64,000 bases of DNA from Onchidella celtica (GCA_963931925.1 OZ007582.1:24524224-24588223); one strand, 5' to 3'; shown: positions 33,336 to 45,779, counted from the first letter of the stretch. The notes: generated from the sequence alone by a model not told the origin. A program made the numbers and translations.

Positions 33336-35377
33336 ATCTTTGAGGACCATAATTATTATTTGATGCGTATTTAGGTTTTATTCGGCGCCTCAGAAGATTA
33401 CCCTAACTGGACGCGAGCACCACTCAGAAATTATATATATATACAATTATATTATTGATAACTATAACTTATAGTCATGAACAATTATGAATCAGCAATG
33501 CCCACCACAGCGTTATTTTTAATTGGACAACTCACGATCACAAAAAGCTTTATTCCTTCTCGCAGCCAGTTAAATTGTGATATTGATATCGTTATTTTTC
33601 TCTGACACCATTGTAACTCCAAGGTGAGCAACTTTTCTAAAATACGGCTGGCCCGCATTGAAAAATAAAACTTTCCGAAGAATTAAATCTGCATCATCAA
33701 AGGTGTGTGTGGGGAGAAAGGGGGGGGGGGCATTTCCCGAGACCGTGGGGTCAGTCAGGAAAGTTACAGTTTTTCCTCAAATTGTCTAGGCTAGGCCAAA
33801 GAGGATTAGGGCTAGGCTGGTGCGTTCACGTGTCACCAAAACGTGTTGGAATAATTTATATGGAACACAACTGTGGCACATTTTGTCTTCTAATGTTCCT
33901 GCATACTATTTTAAGCTATCTCGATGAGGGAAGTGACACCTTGGATTTGGAATAACAAGTTATATTAATATTTAGTAAAATTTCAGGAAAATATTTGATA
34001 GATTTCATGTCGTTGGCTTAGGACCTGCTATTTGCTATTATCCGCTCAAGCAAAGACGGGTTTTCATACATTTCTGGAAGGCGCGGTCACGTGATGCCCT
34101 GTTAGTCATACTTTATGTAACAACAATAATAAATAGGCTTGCTTCAAGTCTAATACAGCCCCAGCCAATCTTTAGTTGGCGAGTGGTTGTTGACACATCG
34201 ACGTAGAATATCACGTGAAATTTGGATTTTTACATAATTCACAATTGAATAGCTTATAAAATCGCTCGTCGTTTACCCTACATAAGGAAACCTGCGACGT
34301 CCATAGTCGCCAAGTAGAGAAGCGAGCACGACATAGTAGATCTAGAGATCTAGTTTCAAATCGATCACCGTCAGCTGATAGCTGGAAAAAAGAATTGTAT
34401 TTGTAAGTTTTTATGTTTGTTTTTTTTTCAATCAAACCAGATCAGGATCTAGATCTAGATCTACATCAGTAGGCCTATGGCGCCCGTAAATGTGTCGGCA
34501 TGTTTTATAGATTTTACGAATGGACAGTCCTTAAGCCTTACCATGGGCCCTTTAATCATTGTTTTTGTTCATAGTTAGATCTTAATCTAAGTGGGTATTA
34601 TAAATTTAAAAAAAAATAAAATCACGAGGAATGCTTTAGTCTTCAAACACGGAGCTGGCGGAGCTAAATCTAGAACAGTGAGGGGAGAAAATCAGATTTT
34701 ATGAAGAGGAAACGTTTTTCAATTTTGTGCAAAAAGTTTCAGTTAGATCTAGATCTAGATATCTAGATCTAGTCTAGATAGAGTGCTTCACTCAGAGATA
34801 CACAATGAGATGAAGTATTATACTTCATCAGACTGTTCTTACATGTGTGTATGCAACCAGAGACGTTGGCCGTGGCCTTTTGAGTCTTTTAAAATCCTCC
34901 CCCCCCCCCACCACCCCCTCAAAGACTGTGCCACAGGGTGACAGGGTGATTAAAAAAAAAAAAATTAGCAATTAAATCCTACTGAAAATCAACCCCATGC
35001 CAAGAGTTTTTGATGCTGTTGTCCTGTTTGGCTCAAGCCTTGTATGTAATTTTTCAAGAATAAGTTGCTGTTTGACAAGAGATAGCATAAATCATTCAGA
35101 GAATAATGTCTTTATCACGACATCCATCTTTTGATGACATAATACAGTATTAGCTTATATGCACTTTTTATTAAGTGGATTTTATTTTGGTTAATCTAAC
35201 ATTGAAGCACAGTTTTACACTTTGTTTGACTGATAACCTCATAACAGTAGACAGTTGGCACTCAGAGCTCAAGAATCATGATGACAACCAACTGCTTCAC
35301 AGAGAGGGGAGACACTTGGCACAATTTTCCTTGATGCCCCCCCCCCCACCCCCCCCCCAACATTTGAATAGGCATTA
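33336..35377. other. Non-coding stretch with AGATCT clusters
   Basis: It holds TATA-rich and poly-G or poly-C runs (33720, 34900, 35340) and AGATCT clusters at 34339-34353, 34447-34464 and 34746-34775. No gene is recognised. Confidence 0.5.
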
Positions 35378-36099
35378 GACAACGGTTAAACCTTGGGTTT
35401 GTTTTCGGTTTAGACAGAGTTTGGGTTTAGCAATAGGAGGCTTGAAAAACGCCAGTTTCAAGAGAGGCAGCCCAAATCACTATCACAGAGGACAAATAAT
35501 GTAAGTGCACAAGCTAAACAGGCTCAACACGTCCTCACTTGCTCTGTGTTTTGACTGAGAATGAGGGTTGGCGATTGCTCAGGCCTAGGCACACTCAAAG
35601 CATGTATATATATATGTGGGTGAATGTGGACTAACTCTCAGAACCGCCGTCCCGCCGAGCTCGTTACCGTTATTGTACATGATGCCGTGAAATGCGCCGT
35701 CCACGATAACTAGTGTTGTCTCTCTGATGTCACACATTTTACATGAAAGGTCAGTCGCGTTGCGCCAAACGTAACGTCTGCTGCCGTCTGACTCGTGAGT
35801 TTATGGGCCTCCCTCTCTCTCCCCCCATCCCTGTAATGCTGCCGCTTCCATGTAGGAACGAAGCATGCTTTGCTGTAATTTTTTTAGGGGGGAAGGGAGT
35901 GTCGTGAGGTGATACAGTGACTTGTCTCAATGTAAGGCAAATCACAGTGGACTGGCCATTGAATCCAGCAATTTTCTTTTCGGTTTAACCATAGGGTTAT
36001 TTCGGTTTAGCGCTAGGTTAACAAAGATAAAGAGGAAAAAAATCGGAGATTCTTGTTTTCTTTCGGTTTAGCCATTTTCGGTTTAACCGTTCTCCACTG
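35378..36099. mobile_element. Tc1/mariner- or pogo-like MITE
   Basis: The left end GACAACGGTTAAACC and the right end GGTTTAACCGTTCTCCACTG are inverted, and each is flanked by TA. CGGTTTA/TTTCGG motifs are repeated inside both ends. There is no transposase. It ends about 90 bases before the start codon of the membrane-protein gene, so it may supply or disturb its 5' region. Confidence 0.55.
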
Positions 36100-36190
36100 T
36101 ATTATGAAATTTTTAAAATCATGACTTTCATTTCAGTTGAAGACCTTGGATTAGTTGCTTGATAAAAGTTGATACCAGCAAATCAGTAAA

Positions 36191-38289
36191 ATGTTGTACC
36201 CAGTATTGGCAGTCATCAATTTCCTTTGCATGGTGGGCCAGTTTGTCATCAATGCACTCAGTGCCAATGGACCAGATGGAAGTAAGTTTGCTACATGTAA
36301 TTGTTTTGTCTATCAAGTTCTTAATTCTCAAAATTTAAGAATGACACGCTTATAAATTTGTTTTCTATTGTGCACAAACCACAGGCAGATAACGCCGCAG
36401 ACCAATGACCAGCTGATTCCATTATGTGCTAACCAAACATCCCACGTGTCCCATGCCCTGCTTATGATTTTGATTTTTTTAATAAAAATGGCTTAGTGAT
36501 GTGACTGTGTCACCCTCCCATATCATATGTTTATAAATATTGTCATGAAATGACCTCCCTCTACTATGATGGAAAAATAGCCTAATACACTTTAGTTTAC
36601 ATTTGAAGCATAATGCGCAAGAACCACTTGTCTTGTGACCTGTCATGCCCAGAACAAGCTTGGCTTCATTTTGCTGTTAAACTGCCAGTCCGCCAACAAG
36701 AAATTGCGCACAATCCATCAATCTACAATTGCATCACTGTTACACCAACTGTCAAGGCACACAGATAAGAAATCTAGTTTCCTAACATGCAGTGTTGAAG
36801 ACCTCTCTGCTGTCAATCACTTTCTAGTAGAACAGTTTTTCCTTCTACTGAAAAATTTTGTTTTGGGAAAATAGACGATTTGGCCATGATACCAAAGTCT
36901 ATGTTCATAGCCAAAAACTAATCTGTTAGGGCATAACCTGTCATTGTATTGATGCCTGTTGAGTTTTGCCTGCATTTGTCATTGTAATGACAGTTCTCAA
37001 GTTTCGTCTCTCTTCCTTGGTCTTAATTAACATAATGATTATCCTAACGCCAGAAAAGGAACATATCGTAACTTGTGCCTGGAAAACTCTGTAGCGCAAA
37101 TCTTCAGTGATCTACATAATTTGTTTATTCTGTACCGGGAAAAGATTTCCACTGCTTGGACATTGTAGGCGAGTTTGATTATTATAATTTTAGTTGGATA
37201 GATAAAAAATTACCATATTTCACAATAAGTGCGCACAGCTAGTAGACACTTTTTGCATTCAAGTCTACACACTTAATAAACTGAATGAGCAGCATGTTGT
37301 TATGGTTTACTTTTGATATTCAGATTGCTACATCATACTGTATTTCCACAACAATTTACATCTGTTGTCTGTATTCAAACAGAAACATCTATTTTCTAAC
37401 ACTTTTCTGTTTTGTTTTGTTGTTTTTTTCATTTTATTATTGTCTTTTCTCAGCAATTTTCAAGAACAAAACTGGAGACTTATCAGACTTATTCTACACT
37501 GAAATAACACCAGCAGGCTGGGCTTTCAGTATTTGGGGGTTTATCTACACATGGCAGGCCCTGTGGGTATTATATTCCCTGGTCAACATCTGCAGGAAAG
37601 GTCCAAATGGAGCAGCCTATCAAGATCCAATGTTTCTTCCTCTGTCTTTGTTTATTATCACTTGCATTGTATGCTTTTTGAATATTACTTGGCTGATCAC
37701 ATTTGACAGGCAAGAAATTGAAGCAGCTTGTGGGGCACTTCTTGCCTACAGTTTATTTATGTATGCAGCTCTTTTTGTATCTTATAGAGCCCTGGACAGA
37801 GCCTCCCCAAAATTAATCGATCAGAAACGTACTTTGGAGATTTGGCTGACAAGAGCACTGGTTCACAATGGTCTGGGCATCCAAGCTACATGGGTGACCA
37901 TAGCAAGTGTTCTTAATATTGCCATGGTAATGACCTATAGTGGCAGTAAATCCATTGGTGTTGAAACTGCTGCTACGGTTGCACTTTCCATTCTTGCAGG
38001 TGAAATTCTCATCTTTGCTGTAACTGATCTGTTTCTGTTAGACCGGTATACACGATACACACTCACACCTTACTTAGTGGTGGTGTTTGCTCTGAGTGCT
38101 AGTCTTGCCAAGAATTATGAAGAAGGTGCTCGCAATTCCATCTTCACAATTGTACTTCTAGTGATATCAGCTTGCCTTCTGGTAGTGAAATTGTTGGTTA
38201 CTCTCTACAGACATTTCACCCGTCAACGTTACACATCACAGTATGAAGTAACCATTGGTACGAATAAGGGGTTGGGTATTCTGGCATAA
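36191..38289 (+). CDS. Multi-pass membrane protein, TspO-like, 308 residues
   Basis: There are two coding exons: 36191-36281 (from the ATG; the exon itself starts after an acceptor at 36136) and 37454-38289 (TAA). The donor is GTAAGT and the acceptor TTTTCTCAG, and phase 1 joins GGA-A to CA-ATT. The protein starts MLYPVLAVINFLCMVG and continues DLFYTEITPAGWAFSIWGFIY, then about seven further hydrophobic segments, eight in all by eye. The Thr-Pro-x-Gly-Trp-x-Phe-x-Ile-Trp-x-x-Ile-Tyr stretch recalls the TspO/MBR (tryptophan-rich sensory) family, but the protein is about twice as long as a classic five-helix TspO. The role is unknown. A frame starting at 37285 runs through intron sequence and is not the real N-terminus. 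A polyadenylation signal follows at 38647. Confidence 0.85.
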
Positions 38290-38646
38290 CCATTTTACTC
38301 CTTAACTGAAATTTTATTTCTAGCCCTCTGACAATTTTAGGAATTTTATGCTAAACACCAATGTGACCTTTTCATTGAAAATGTGGAATGAAAAAAGCCA
38401 CTGTTGCAAATTAAATACCATTAAATGGAATGGATTCTTATATTTAAAGAATTATAGGATTGCAGAATCTTCTGTTTCCTTTGAGGTTTTTTTTTCTGTT
38501 TGAATGTTCAGAGGGAAAAAAACCCATTTCAAGAAACCCATATTTGTGGCATATTTTCATATTTTTGGGAAAAGAACGACAGAATTAAACAGAGTTGAGG
38601 AGACCACATTAATTGTGGTTTCATTTCATAAATGGCCACTGTTCTG

Positions 38647-38652
38647 AATAAA
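38647..38652 (+). terminator. Polyadenylation signal of the membrane-protein gene
   Basis: AATAAA lies 358 bases after the TAA of the 308-residue protein, in an AT-rich 3' UTR. Confidence 0.5.
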
Positions 38653-39671
38653 TTTAATTGCATCTGCCATGCCCGTATTGTTTCAGTTCATGATATGAAC
38701 AAAATTGCAGATTTCACGCCCAGTTAGTTGTGGCTGAAAAACTGGAGAGAAAAAATTTAGGAAGCAGTGATACACATTTTCCATTGAATTATTTCTTGGT
38801 CATGAATTTTCTTACAAATTGCATTATTAATTAAATATTTTAGAACATTTGAGATATGGTACATAGGGATCTATACATGTACTGATGTAGTATGGCTTAT
38901 GGGATGTTTTTTTCAAGGAAATCTATTTGTAAATTTTAGGAAGCTGAAGAAGCCCTTGAGTTGCTTGATGCAATTTGTCATTGCAACATGAACAAGGCAG
39001 CATCAGGTGGAAAGTGTTTTGCAAGCCATTCAGAGTGTGCATTTAAAGTAAACAACAAGAAAAATTGTCATTTTCATGTTTGCGTAAACAATTTGTTTCC
39101 TGTCCTTTTTTTGCCAAACATAGTGCAATTAAGTTGAACTGGATAACCCTATCACCAAATTGCATACATGCACTCGTCAATTTTTAAAACTAATGCTGTC
39201 TGATTCAGATCAGATCGACACAGTGACAAGCCAGGCATGGCCTTCATTGAAATGTCAATTGGTCCTAGGTCTTGAAAATACAGAGATAATTAGCATCTGT
39301 CCAATAAACTGCCGTACATTCTGTGGTTGGAAACATTCAATCTATTTCTGTTTGAAGATGGAATTGCGAGGCATTCTCCATTAACACCTCCATTGCCGCA
39401 AGTGGTAGAGAAATTAAATTTTCAGGATTGATGAGAGTTTCATTGCAAGCAAAGTTTCGTGTAAAAAGAAAATGTTGAACGTTTGTTTGCGTTGCTTTTT
39501 TTGAATATTTTTATTACCTCGGCGTGAATATGATTGCTGTCAGTGTTTTAGAATGGAAAACTGCCAAGCAATTACTCTGTGACATATTGTTGTTCACGAT
39601 AAGTCCCACACATATCGTCAGTTTCATGATGAAGGAGCAAATAACAACAAAAAGGCAAACGCTTAACTTAC
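38653..39671. other. Intergenic stretch with one weak exon-like frame
   Basis: At 38941 a TTTTAG acceptor-like site precedes an open frame beginning EAEEALELLDAICHCN that runs about 190 bases and is Cys-rich. No domain is recognised and no strong donor ends it. I leave it as a note, not a gene. Confidence 0.2.
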
Positions 39672-39915
39672 CTGTATGACAAAGGGGCGAATAGGTCAAA
39701 TTTGAGATATTTAGACTTTTGTGATTGTTAAAAGTATTATGCAGGGAGCTTTACCAAACATGAGCAATTTAAAACAATTTTTTAAAATCTCATTTAGTTT
39801 TTGTGTTATGTAATATGACGAAAAGGAGAGAAATCGATGGTGAGAGTAGCACAAAATTTTCAGAACTGAATTTCTCGCAACACGGATTTTGGTGGTTGCC
39901 CCCTTAGTCATACAG
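39672..39915. mobile_element. MITE, 244 bp
   Basis: The left end CTGTATGACAAAGGGGCG and the right end GCCCCCTTAGTCATACAG are inverted with few mismatches. The target duplication is unclear. A further partial copy of the end (GGCCCCTTTGTCA) lies near 39978. Confidence 0.6.
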
Positions 39916-40641
39916 AGAAGTTAAGTGTTCGCCTTTTTGTTGTACAGACATAATATGATAAATACATGTATCTATTGGCCCCTTTGTCAAGAAACTGACG
40001 ACATGGGCACCAAGGGAGACTGAATCAGAATTGGTGCAAGAGCAGACTGTAAAGTATTCCAAATAACGAAGTACTTCGGTTGGATCAGTTATACCTATGG
40101 AATTTTTTTGTATGTATGAATGTAAATGCATCTAGGGTAATGTTTTGCAGGAGTCGCCTTTTGCATGGGCATTCTGGTTTACTGGAAATTTTCAGGACAT
40201 TTTTTTCAGCTTTTAATTTGCATCTCAGATTTTATATGCTCAGCAATTGTTTTTGGTTGAGCAGCCGTAATGTGTTTAGACCATTTCATTTTTAACATCT
40301 AAAGGGTTTTCAGATATTTGCATTTCTCTTGGTTTAAAAATTAACCATACCACTCTTAATCTGACAAACATGAAAGGCCGGTAGCTATGTATGTGATATT
40401 TATTGTTTATTCACTGGTGTCAATTTTTCAATGCACACAGCTTTGTTAAGTAAGAGAAGCAAGAAGCTCATGATAGTTTCATTTTGAAGGAACTTTTTCT
40501 AACTGCCAAAATTTATTTCAGTGTTTTAGTAGGCTTTGTACAGATAATGACAAATGCGTGAACTTGCAAAGCTGGGATTTTCTGCAAAGGTTAGGGATGA
40601 GACTCGAAATCTGACACATGTATTTGTAAAGTGCCCTGTTT

Positions 40642-42483
40642 ATGTACACATACACATATCATGCACTGAAGAAGGAAATCCAAACAAAGATCAGAAGAGA
40701 CAAGAATGCATGGTTAGAAAGAGAGTGTGCAAACATAACAGAATGTAATACACAAAGAAAGTCAAAAGAAATGTTTGAACAAATAAGAAAAGTAAAAAAG
40801 AGGGATTTCCAACCACAGAACTTGAGTCTGAACAACAAAGAAGGCACAACACTGACAAACACAAAAGATGTGCTCTCAAGATGGCATGAATACGGCAAGA
40901 TGCTGTTTGCGGACAACATCAGACCAGACCCGAGGGACCTCCAACAACCAGACTCACAACAGATAGATAAAGAACCAGAACCTCTCTTGGAGGAAGTACA
41001 GGCTGCAATAAAACAAATAAAGAATGGAAAATCCCCTGGATTAGACAACATACCAGGTGAACTCCTGAAACATACCAGCGAATCAGGAATAAAAGCACTC
41101 CACCAAATGATCTGCAAAATTTGGCTGACAAATGAATGGCCAACAGACTGGAAGCTACAAGAATTCGTCATGCTATACAAAAGCGGCAATGTCAAAGATT
41201 GTGGAAATCATAGAACCATCGCCCTCATCAGTCACACCAGCAAAATCCTGCTCATCATCATACTCAACAGAATGAAATCAAAGGTAGAAGAGGAACTATC
41301 AGAATGTCAAGCTGGTTACAGGACCAACAGAGGAACCGCTGACATGCTCTTCATACTACAAATAATGATTGAACAGATAAGAAGCAATGGAAACGAAGCC
41401 TTCATCACGTTCATAGACTACAGCAAAGCGTTCGACAGCGTTAGGCACCATCACCTGTTCGATATAATGATTAAGATGGGATTCCCGAAACACCTTGTGA
41501 CCCTCATCGCTGCACTATACCATGAACAAAAGGCAACGATTAGATGGAACAATGAGAACTGTCCATATTTCAACATCGAGAAAGGAGTCAGACAGGGTTG
41601 CATACTTTCACCTCATCTTTTCAATATTTATACTGAGCAGATCATGAGAAACGCAGACATAGGAGATATGGGAATAAAGATCGGAGGCCGAAACATCACA
41701 AACCTTCGCTACGCTGATGACACAGCTCTTATGTCAGATAACATCACCAGCATGAAAAGAGTGTTGCACAGAGTGGATGAAGCGGGCAAGACAGCAGGCC
41801 TACACCTAAATGCTAAGAAAACCAAAGTCATGCATACTGGAACAGGGCACCATGAACACCAGGAGATACTAGTAAACAAAACAGCACTAGAAAAAGTGAC
41901 TGATTTCAAATACCTAGGATCACATAAATCGCAAGATGGAAGCTGCTCAAAGGACATAAAAACAAGGATAGGAATGGCAAAACACAAAATGGTTCAACTA
42001 AACAACATTTGGAAGGATAGAGGCACACCAACGGACCTCAAAGTGAACATACTTAAGTGCTTGATCTGGCCAGTCCTACTATATGGTTGTGAAGCCTGGA
42101 CACTCAAAAAGGCAGACATAACAAGATTGGAGGCAGCTGAAATGTGGCTTTACAGAAGGCTACTCAGAATAAGTTGGACAGAAAGGAGAACAAATACAAG
42201 CATCTTAGAACAGCTTGGCACCACCAGAAGAGTAACACCTGAAATAAATAAAAGAAGACTTGCATACATCGGCCACGCGGCCCGAAACAAAAGCACGGCC
42301 CTTATGATATCAATCCTTCAAGGAAAGACAGAAACAAAGAGAAAACAAGGAAGACCACCCATTACATATGATCACGATAACATCAAGAAAGTCAGCCAGC
42401 TGGAAATAAGTGAACTAACTAGGAAAGCTAAGGACAGGATTGGGTGGAGGAGATTTTGTCGTGACATCCACTGTAGCAGCTAA
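40642..42483 (+). CDS. RTE-clade LINE reverse transcriptase, 613-codon frame
   Basis: The frame encodes most of an RTE-type LINE protein: GKSPGLDNIPGELLK (about residues 129-143), ISHTSKILL (196-204), FIDYSKAFD (motif A, 257-265), GVRQGCILSPHLFNIY (315-330), YADDTAL (catalytic box, 357-363), FKYLGS, YGCEAWTL, and a C-terminal RRLAYIGHAAR and WRRFCRDIH. The reverse transcriptase frame has no stop. The N-terminal apurinic-type endonuclease is missing, and similarity begins near residue 9, so the copy is 5'-truncated, as is usual for LINEs. The 3' UTR is short, ending near 42510 with a GATGACGATGAAGGTGACAGG tail. It is probably immobile. Confidence 0.93.
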   Translation: MYTYTYHALKKEIQTKIRRDKNAWLERECANITECNTQRKSKEMFEQIRKVKKRDFQPQNLSLNNKEGTTLTNTKDVLSRWHEYGKMLFADNIRPDPRDLQQPDSQQIDKEPEPLLEEVQAAIKQIKNGKSPGLDNIPGELLKHTSESGIKALHQMICKIWLTNEWPTDWKLQEFVMLYKSGNVKDCGNHRTIALISHTSKILLIIILNRMKSKVEEELSECQAGYRTNRGTADMLFILQIMIEQIRSNGNEAFITFIDYSKAFDSVRHHHLFDIMIKMGFPKHLVTLIAALYHEQKATIRWNNENCPYFNIEKGVRQGCILSPHLFNIYTEQIMRNADIGDMGIKIGGRNITNLRYADDTALMSDNITSMKRVLHRVDEAGKTAGLHLNAKKTKVMHTGTGHHEHQEILVNKTALEKVTDFKYLGSHKSQDGSCSKDIKTRIGMAKHKMVQLNNIWKDRGTPTDLKVNILKCLIWPVLLYGCEAWTLKKADITRLEAAEMWLYRRLLRISWTERRTNTSILEQLGTTRRVTPEINKRRLAYIGHAARNKSTALMISILQGKTETKRKQGRPPITYDHDNIKKVSQLEISELTRKAKDRIGWRRFCRDIHCSS

Positions 42484-42835
42484 CATCGATGACGATGAAG
42501 GTGACAGGTGACACATAACGGAGTGATAATTGAGTGGAATTCACATGCAATTCAAACTGTGAGGTTGAAAAAACAATCGTTCATGGTTAAAAACCAGTGT
42601 TGGAGTGTGGGTTTGGATATGAAAGGCTTTTACCGTTATGACCTTTTTCATCCTTCAAGAGATTGTCTTGTAGTCAGTAGCTTCGATGTATATAGGTCAC
42701 ACAATCCATGATATTTGTCAATTTTTTGTGTAAATACTGATCATAACATTTTGGTGTTTTGGTGGTGTCACATTCATTGTGCTATATAAAAATCATGGGT
42801 ATTAGCAAGGACCCTCACTTAATATTATTTTTTAA

Positions 42836-43733
42836 GGGGGGGTGCGGGTCCTGGAGGCGATTTTTGTTATTATGAGAAATAAACAATTTTAACTATTATA
42901 ATCGAATTCAGGATGTCTGAATTGGCAGAAAAAAAATGTAAAAAAATTTGTTTGTCATATTGTTGCCATGGTAGCGCTGCCATCTTGAATTTTGAGTCCC
43001 CAAAAATTACCAAATTCAATATAGATAGGCTTCGCCAAGTTTTACTGGATTTATTTGAAACTTTTCTTATGTCTTATTCAGTCCAATTAAAAGCTTTATA
43101 CAGAAGGGAATTTTGATATTTTTGACAGATCTTTTGTTATAAATTTTTGAAAATGGTATGTAGAGGAATCCCATTTTTTCTTATTTTCTATCACAAAAAA
43201 ATTCAACCAAAAAAAAATATGAAAAGTTAAACAAATTTCCTTCTGTATGAATTTTTTGATTTGTTCAAACATGTTGTTAGCCAAATTTTATACTAATTGG
43301 TCAATAAATAAAAAACTAGTTCACAAATCACTGATCAAAAGTGCAATTCTGAGAAAATCGCATTTGGAAGTTTTTTTCACTAAAAATGTTATTGAAACGT
43401 GTTACACATGGCTAAAGTCATCATTACTGGTGTGCTGAGCCTCAACAATGATTTCCAAACCACCAAAGGCTTATGACAGATGTGTACGGAGGAGTAGGGG
43501 TTTTGATAGCGACACTAAGATGTTATTTAGGGCTAATTTTGCAGCCCAATGGCATGATTCTTGTGCCTTTTTCTTGACCCCCTACCTCACTAAAAGGCAT
43601 ATTTCAGGGTTATAAACATTCAAAATTGACATTTGGTTAGTAAAATACTGTTCCTAAATGGATAAACTAACCGAAAAGTACAAAATCGCGTTATCGGTAT
43701 TTTTAAGCCTAATTTCGATTTCAGGACCCGCCC
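42836..43733. mobile_element. TTAA-flanked MITE (piggyBac- or Kolobok-like), 898 bp
   Basis: TTAA flanks both ends (42832-42835 and 43734-43737). The ends GGGGGGTGCGGGTCCTGGAGG and CGATTTCAGGACCCGCCC are inverted with small gaps. TTAA duplication is the hallmark of the piggyBac and Kolobok groups. The inner frames (42913-43116 and others) are unrecognised. Confidence 0.72.
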
Positions 43734-43884
43734 TTAAGAGCCTTCATACACTGTAGATGGATCAGAATTTGTCCTGGGGTAGTGGGCCACTTTTGTATTG
43801 CTCTGGACATGTTGTTTGCCAGTGCTATCATTGTTTAATGGGCCTGCTTTCTTGCCTGTCAAGCAATTTACTAACAATTTTCAG

Positions 43885-44849
43885 ATCAGTACGTCATCAA
43901 TGTGCAAGATGAAACACCGTGCCATGTTGTAAGCAGCAGTCTATGTAGAAATGATGTCTCTCCTATGTGCATATTTGGCGTCGGATTTCCCTACGGTTGC
44001 CGGCTGGGATGTGATGAAACTTGGACAACCCAAAACCCTTCACACTCCAGCTCCTTCTCCATATTGGAATTCCTCTCCACTGTAATTTGTGGAGAGTGAG
44101 CTGAACAAAACAGTTTCAAATATTTGCCTCTTCTCTGTGCATATACGCAGATTTTTTTTATTTTTTTTAAATTTTGCTGAATGAACCCTCTTCTCCTCCT
44201 CGCCATGCACTTTTTTCTCCTCCCTCCCCCCCCCCCCCCAACCCACCCCGAAACCACATACACAGGATAATTGCCCCGAGGAGGGCCTGATGTTGAGAGA
44301 TAAAATTGCTTGTTTTATAATACAACAGATTAAAAAAATCACTGTAAATTATAATCTTTAGACCTATATCATTATAATACAAATTTCATATGTATATCGC
44401 TGTCTTTCAAATTTTCAGCCAATCTGGCCTTACAAAGTGTGCTGAGCACGTGCGTTTCGATGGTTGTCAGCCAGGGAAGACCTGTCAGTGATGAGAGTGT
44501 CTTACAGAAAATACAACGGACTCAGCCAGGACGAAATTCAGCTTACTTCACAAAGTCTGTCACTTACGACCTCAAGTCAAGACTTGCAGAATTAACGGCG
44601 ACACGGCTTGGTGTAACTGACGTTTTGCAAAGTTTGAAGGAGTTTCAGGCGGCTTTTCCTGGTGTTATTTTCAATGAAACGCTCACGGTAGTCAAAGCGT
44701 TTTTGGACTCTGATATTCTAGCCAAAGAGCGGTTGTATGTTTACGGATTAGTTGGACAGGAAAATACTAACAAATATGATGTCTCTGTGACAGCAAAAAT
44801 GCAGAATCCTCTGCTGAGCAGCGTCACAATTTCAAGACGTCTAAGCTGA
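43885..44849 (+). CDS. Unrecognised gene, two exon-like frames
   Basis: Exon-like frame 1 follows the acceptor ATTTTCAG at 43884 and reads QYVINVQDETPCHVV, then a Cys-rich stretch (CRND..CIFGVGFPYGCRLGC). Its end is uncertain: GTGGAG at 44089 gives the phase needed by the next exon, but GTGAGC at 44096 is a better donor. Exon 2 follows the acceptor ATTTTCAG at 44418 and reads ANLALQSVLSTC and then about 135 residues to a TGA at 44847-44849. These include DLKSRLAELTATRLGV and FNETLTVVKAFLDSD. I recognise no domain. Upstream exons must lie before 43885 but were not found; the TTAA element ends only about 150 bases earlier. Confidence 0.45.
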
Positions 44850-45449
44850 TGCACATATGCGTCATTGTTGTGATTATCGTGTTTCCTAAGAACTGGAAAT
44901 ACTGAAATAGAGAATTTACAATATAGGGCCTAACTTTTTTTGAAACATGTGGTCTGTGCTTCACACTGTTACTCTTTTGTTTTTTTTGTGCCCAGACTGA
45001 TTTTAGAAAAGCATGTTTAGATTTGCAGTCACTCTCAAAACATATTCTTCTGTATATTTTTTCTTTGAATATTTTCAGATACTTACCACAGTTATTCAGA
45101 TTTTCCCGTAGTCAGCCAATACTCATGACTGAAAGAAACCCTTGTTCCGAGGTTTTGGGGTAAAGAGTAAAAAAGGCATTGTATGATAACTGGCTCTTTT
45201 CGTCTTGGCAGACGGTCAGCAGCTAAATAGTTTTTGTGCTGCATGCCTGGGCTGTGGGTATGGAGAAAGTGCCTAGCCCATGATGCACTTTCCCCCTCTC
45301 GACAGTGTTGATTTGATCCATTGGAACGACAAGGCCGATACGCGTGGAATCAACAGTGTTATAGGAGGTGCATTCCTCCGTGTAGTCTGCTTTTAGGGGT
45401 TCTCCCTATTTTTAATAAATTAATAATGAATTATGTACATTTTTTTTTG
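44850..45449. other. 3' flank of the preceding exon, nothing recognised
   Basis: AT-rich sequence, with AATAAA near 45415 as a possible polyadenylation signal. No other structure is evident. Confidence 0.4.
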
Positions 45450-45779
45450 TTGGAGATATGGAGGAGGGAGGTGATATGGCTGAATTTTAATCTATTGATT
45501 TTTAGTTTCAATTTTGCCCGGGCAGCGGCCTGTAGGGCCTGCTCTTTACGATTTCCAACTGCCAAGGTTTCTTTAACGTGTGCAACGTGCACATGGGCCC
45601 TCCGAATTTTTCGTCCTTATCCGAGAAGACTAGGTACTCGATCCTACCCCCCAATAGGATCAGGGACACGAAAATATGAGAAAAATCCAAATTTCCAACA
45701 TGCCCGCACAGCCCGGATTTCGAACCCGGGACCCTTGGCACGAGAGGCGAGCACCTTGCCTCTAGACCACCTTGTCCCA
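45450..45779 (-). mobile_element. tRNA-derived SINE, copy 1
   Basis: Read on the minus strand it starts GGGACAAGGTGGTCTAGAGG, which holds an RNA polymerase III A box, and continues to a B box, GGGTTCGAAATCC, about 45 bases later. A non-tRNA body with CTAGTCTTCTCGGATAAGGA and GTTAAAGAAACCTTGGCAG follows. This is the layout of tRNA-derived SINEs. It is not a tRNA gene: the acceptor stem and the cloverleaf 3' end are missing. Copy 2 is at 59242-59572. Confidence 0.85.

Noticed and set aside
37285..37453. N-terminal extension of the membrane-protein frame
   Set aside because: It lies in the intron: a good acceptor at 37453 and the upstream exon 36191-36281 give a better, hydrophobic start in phase.
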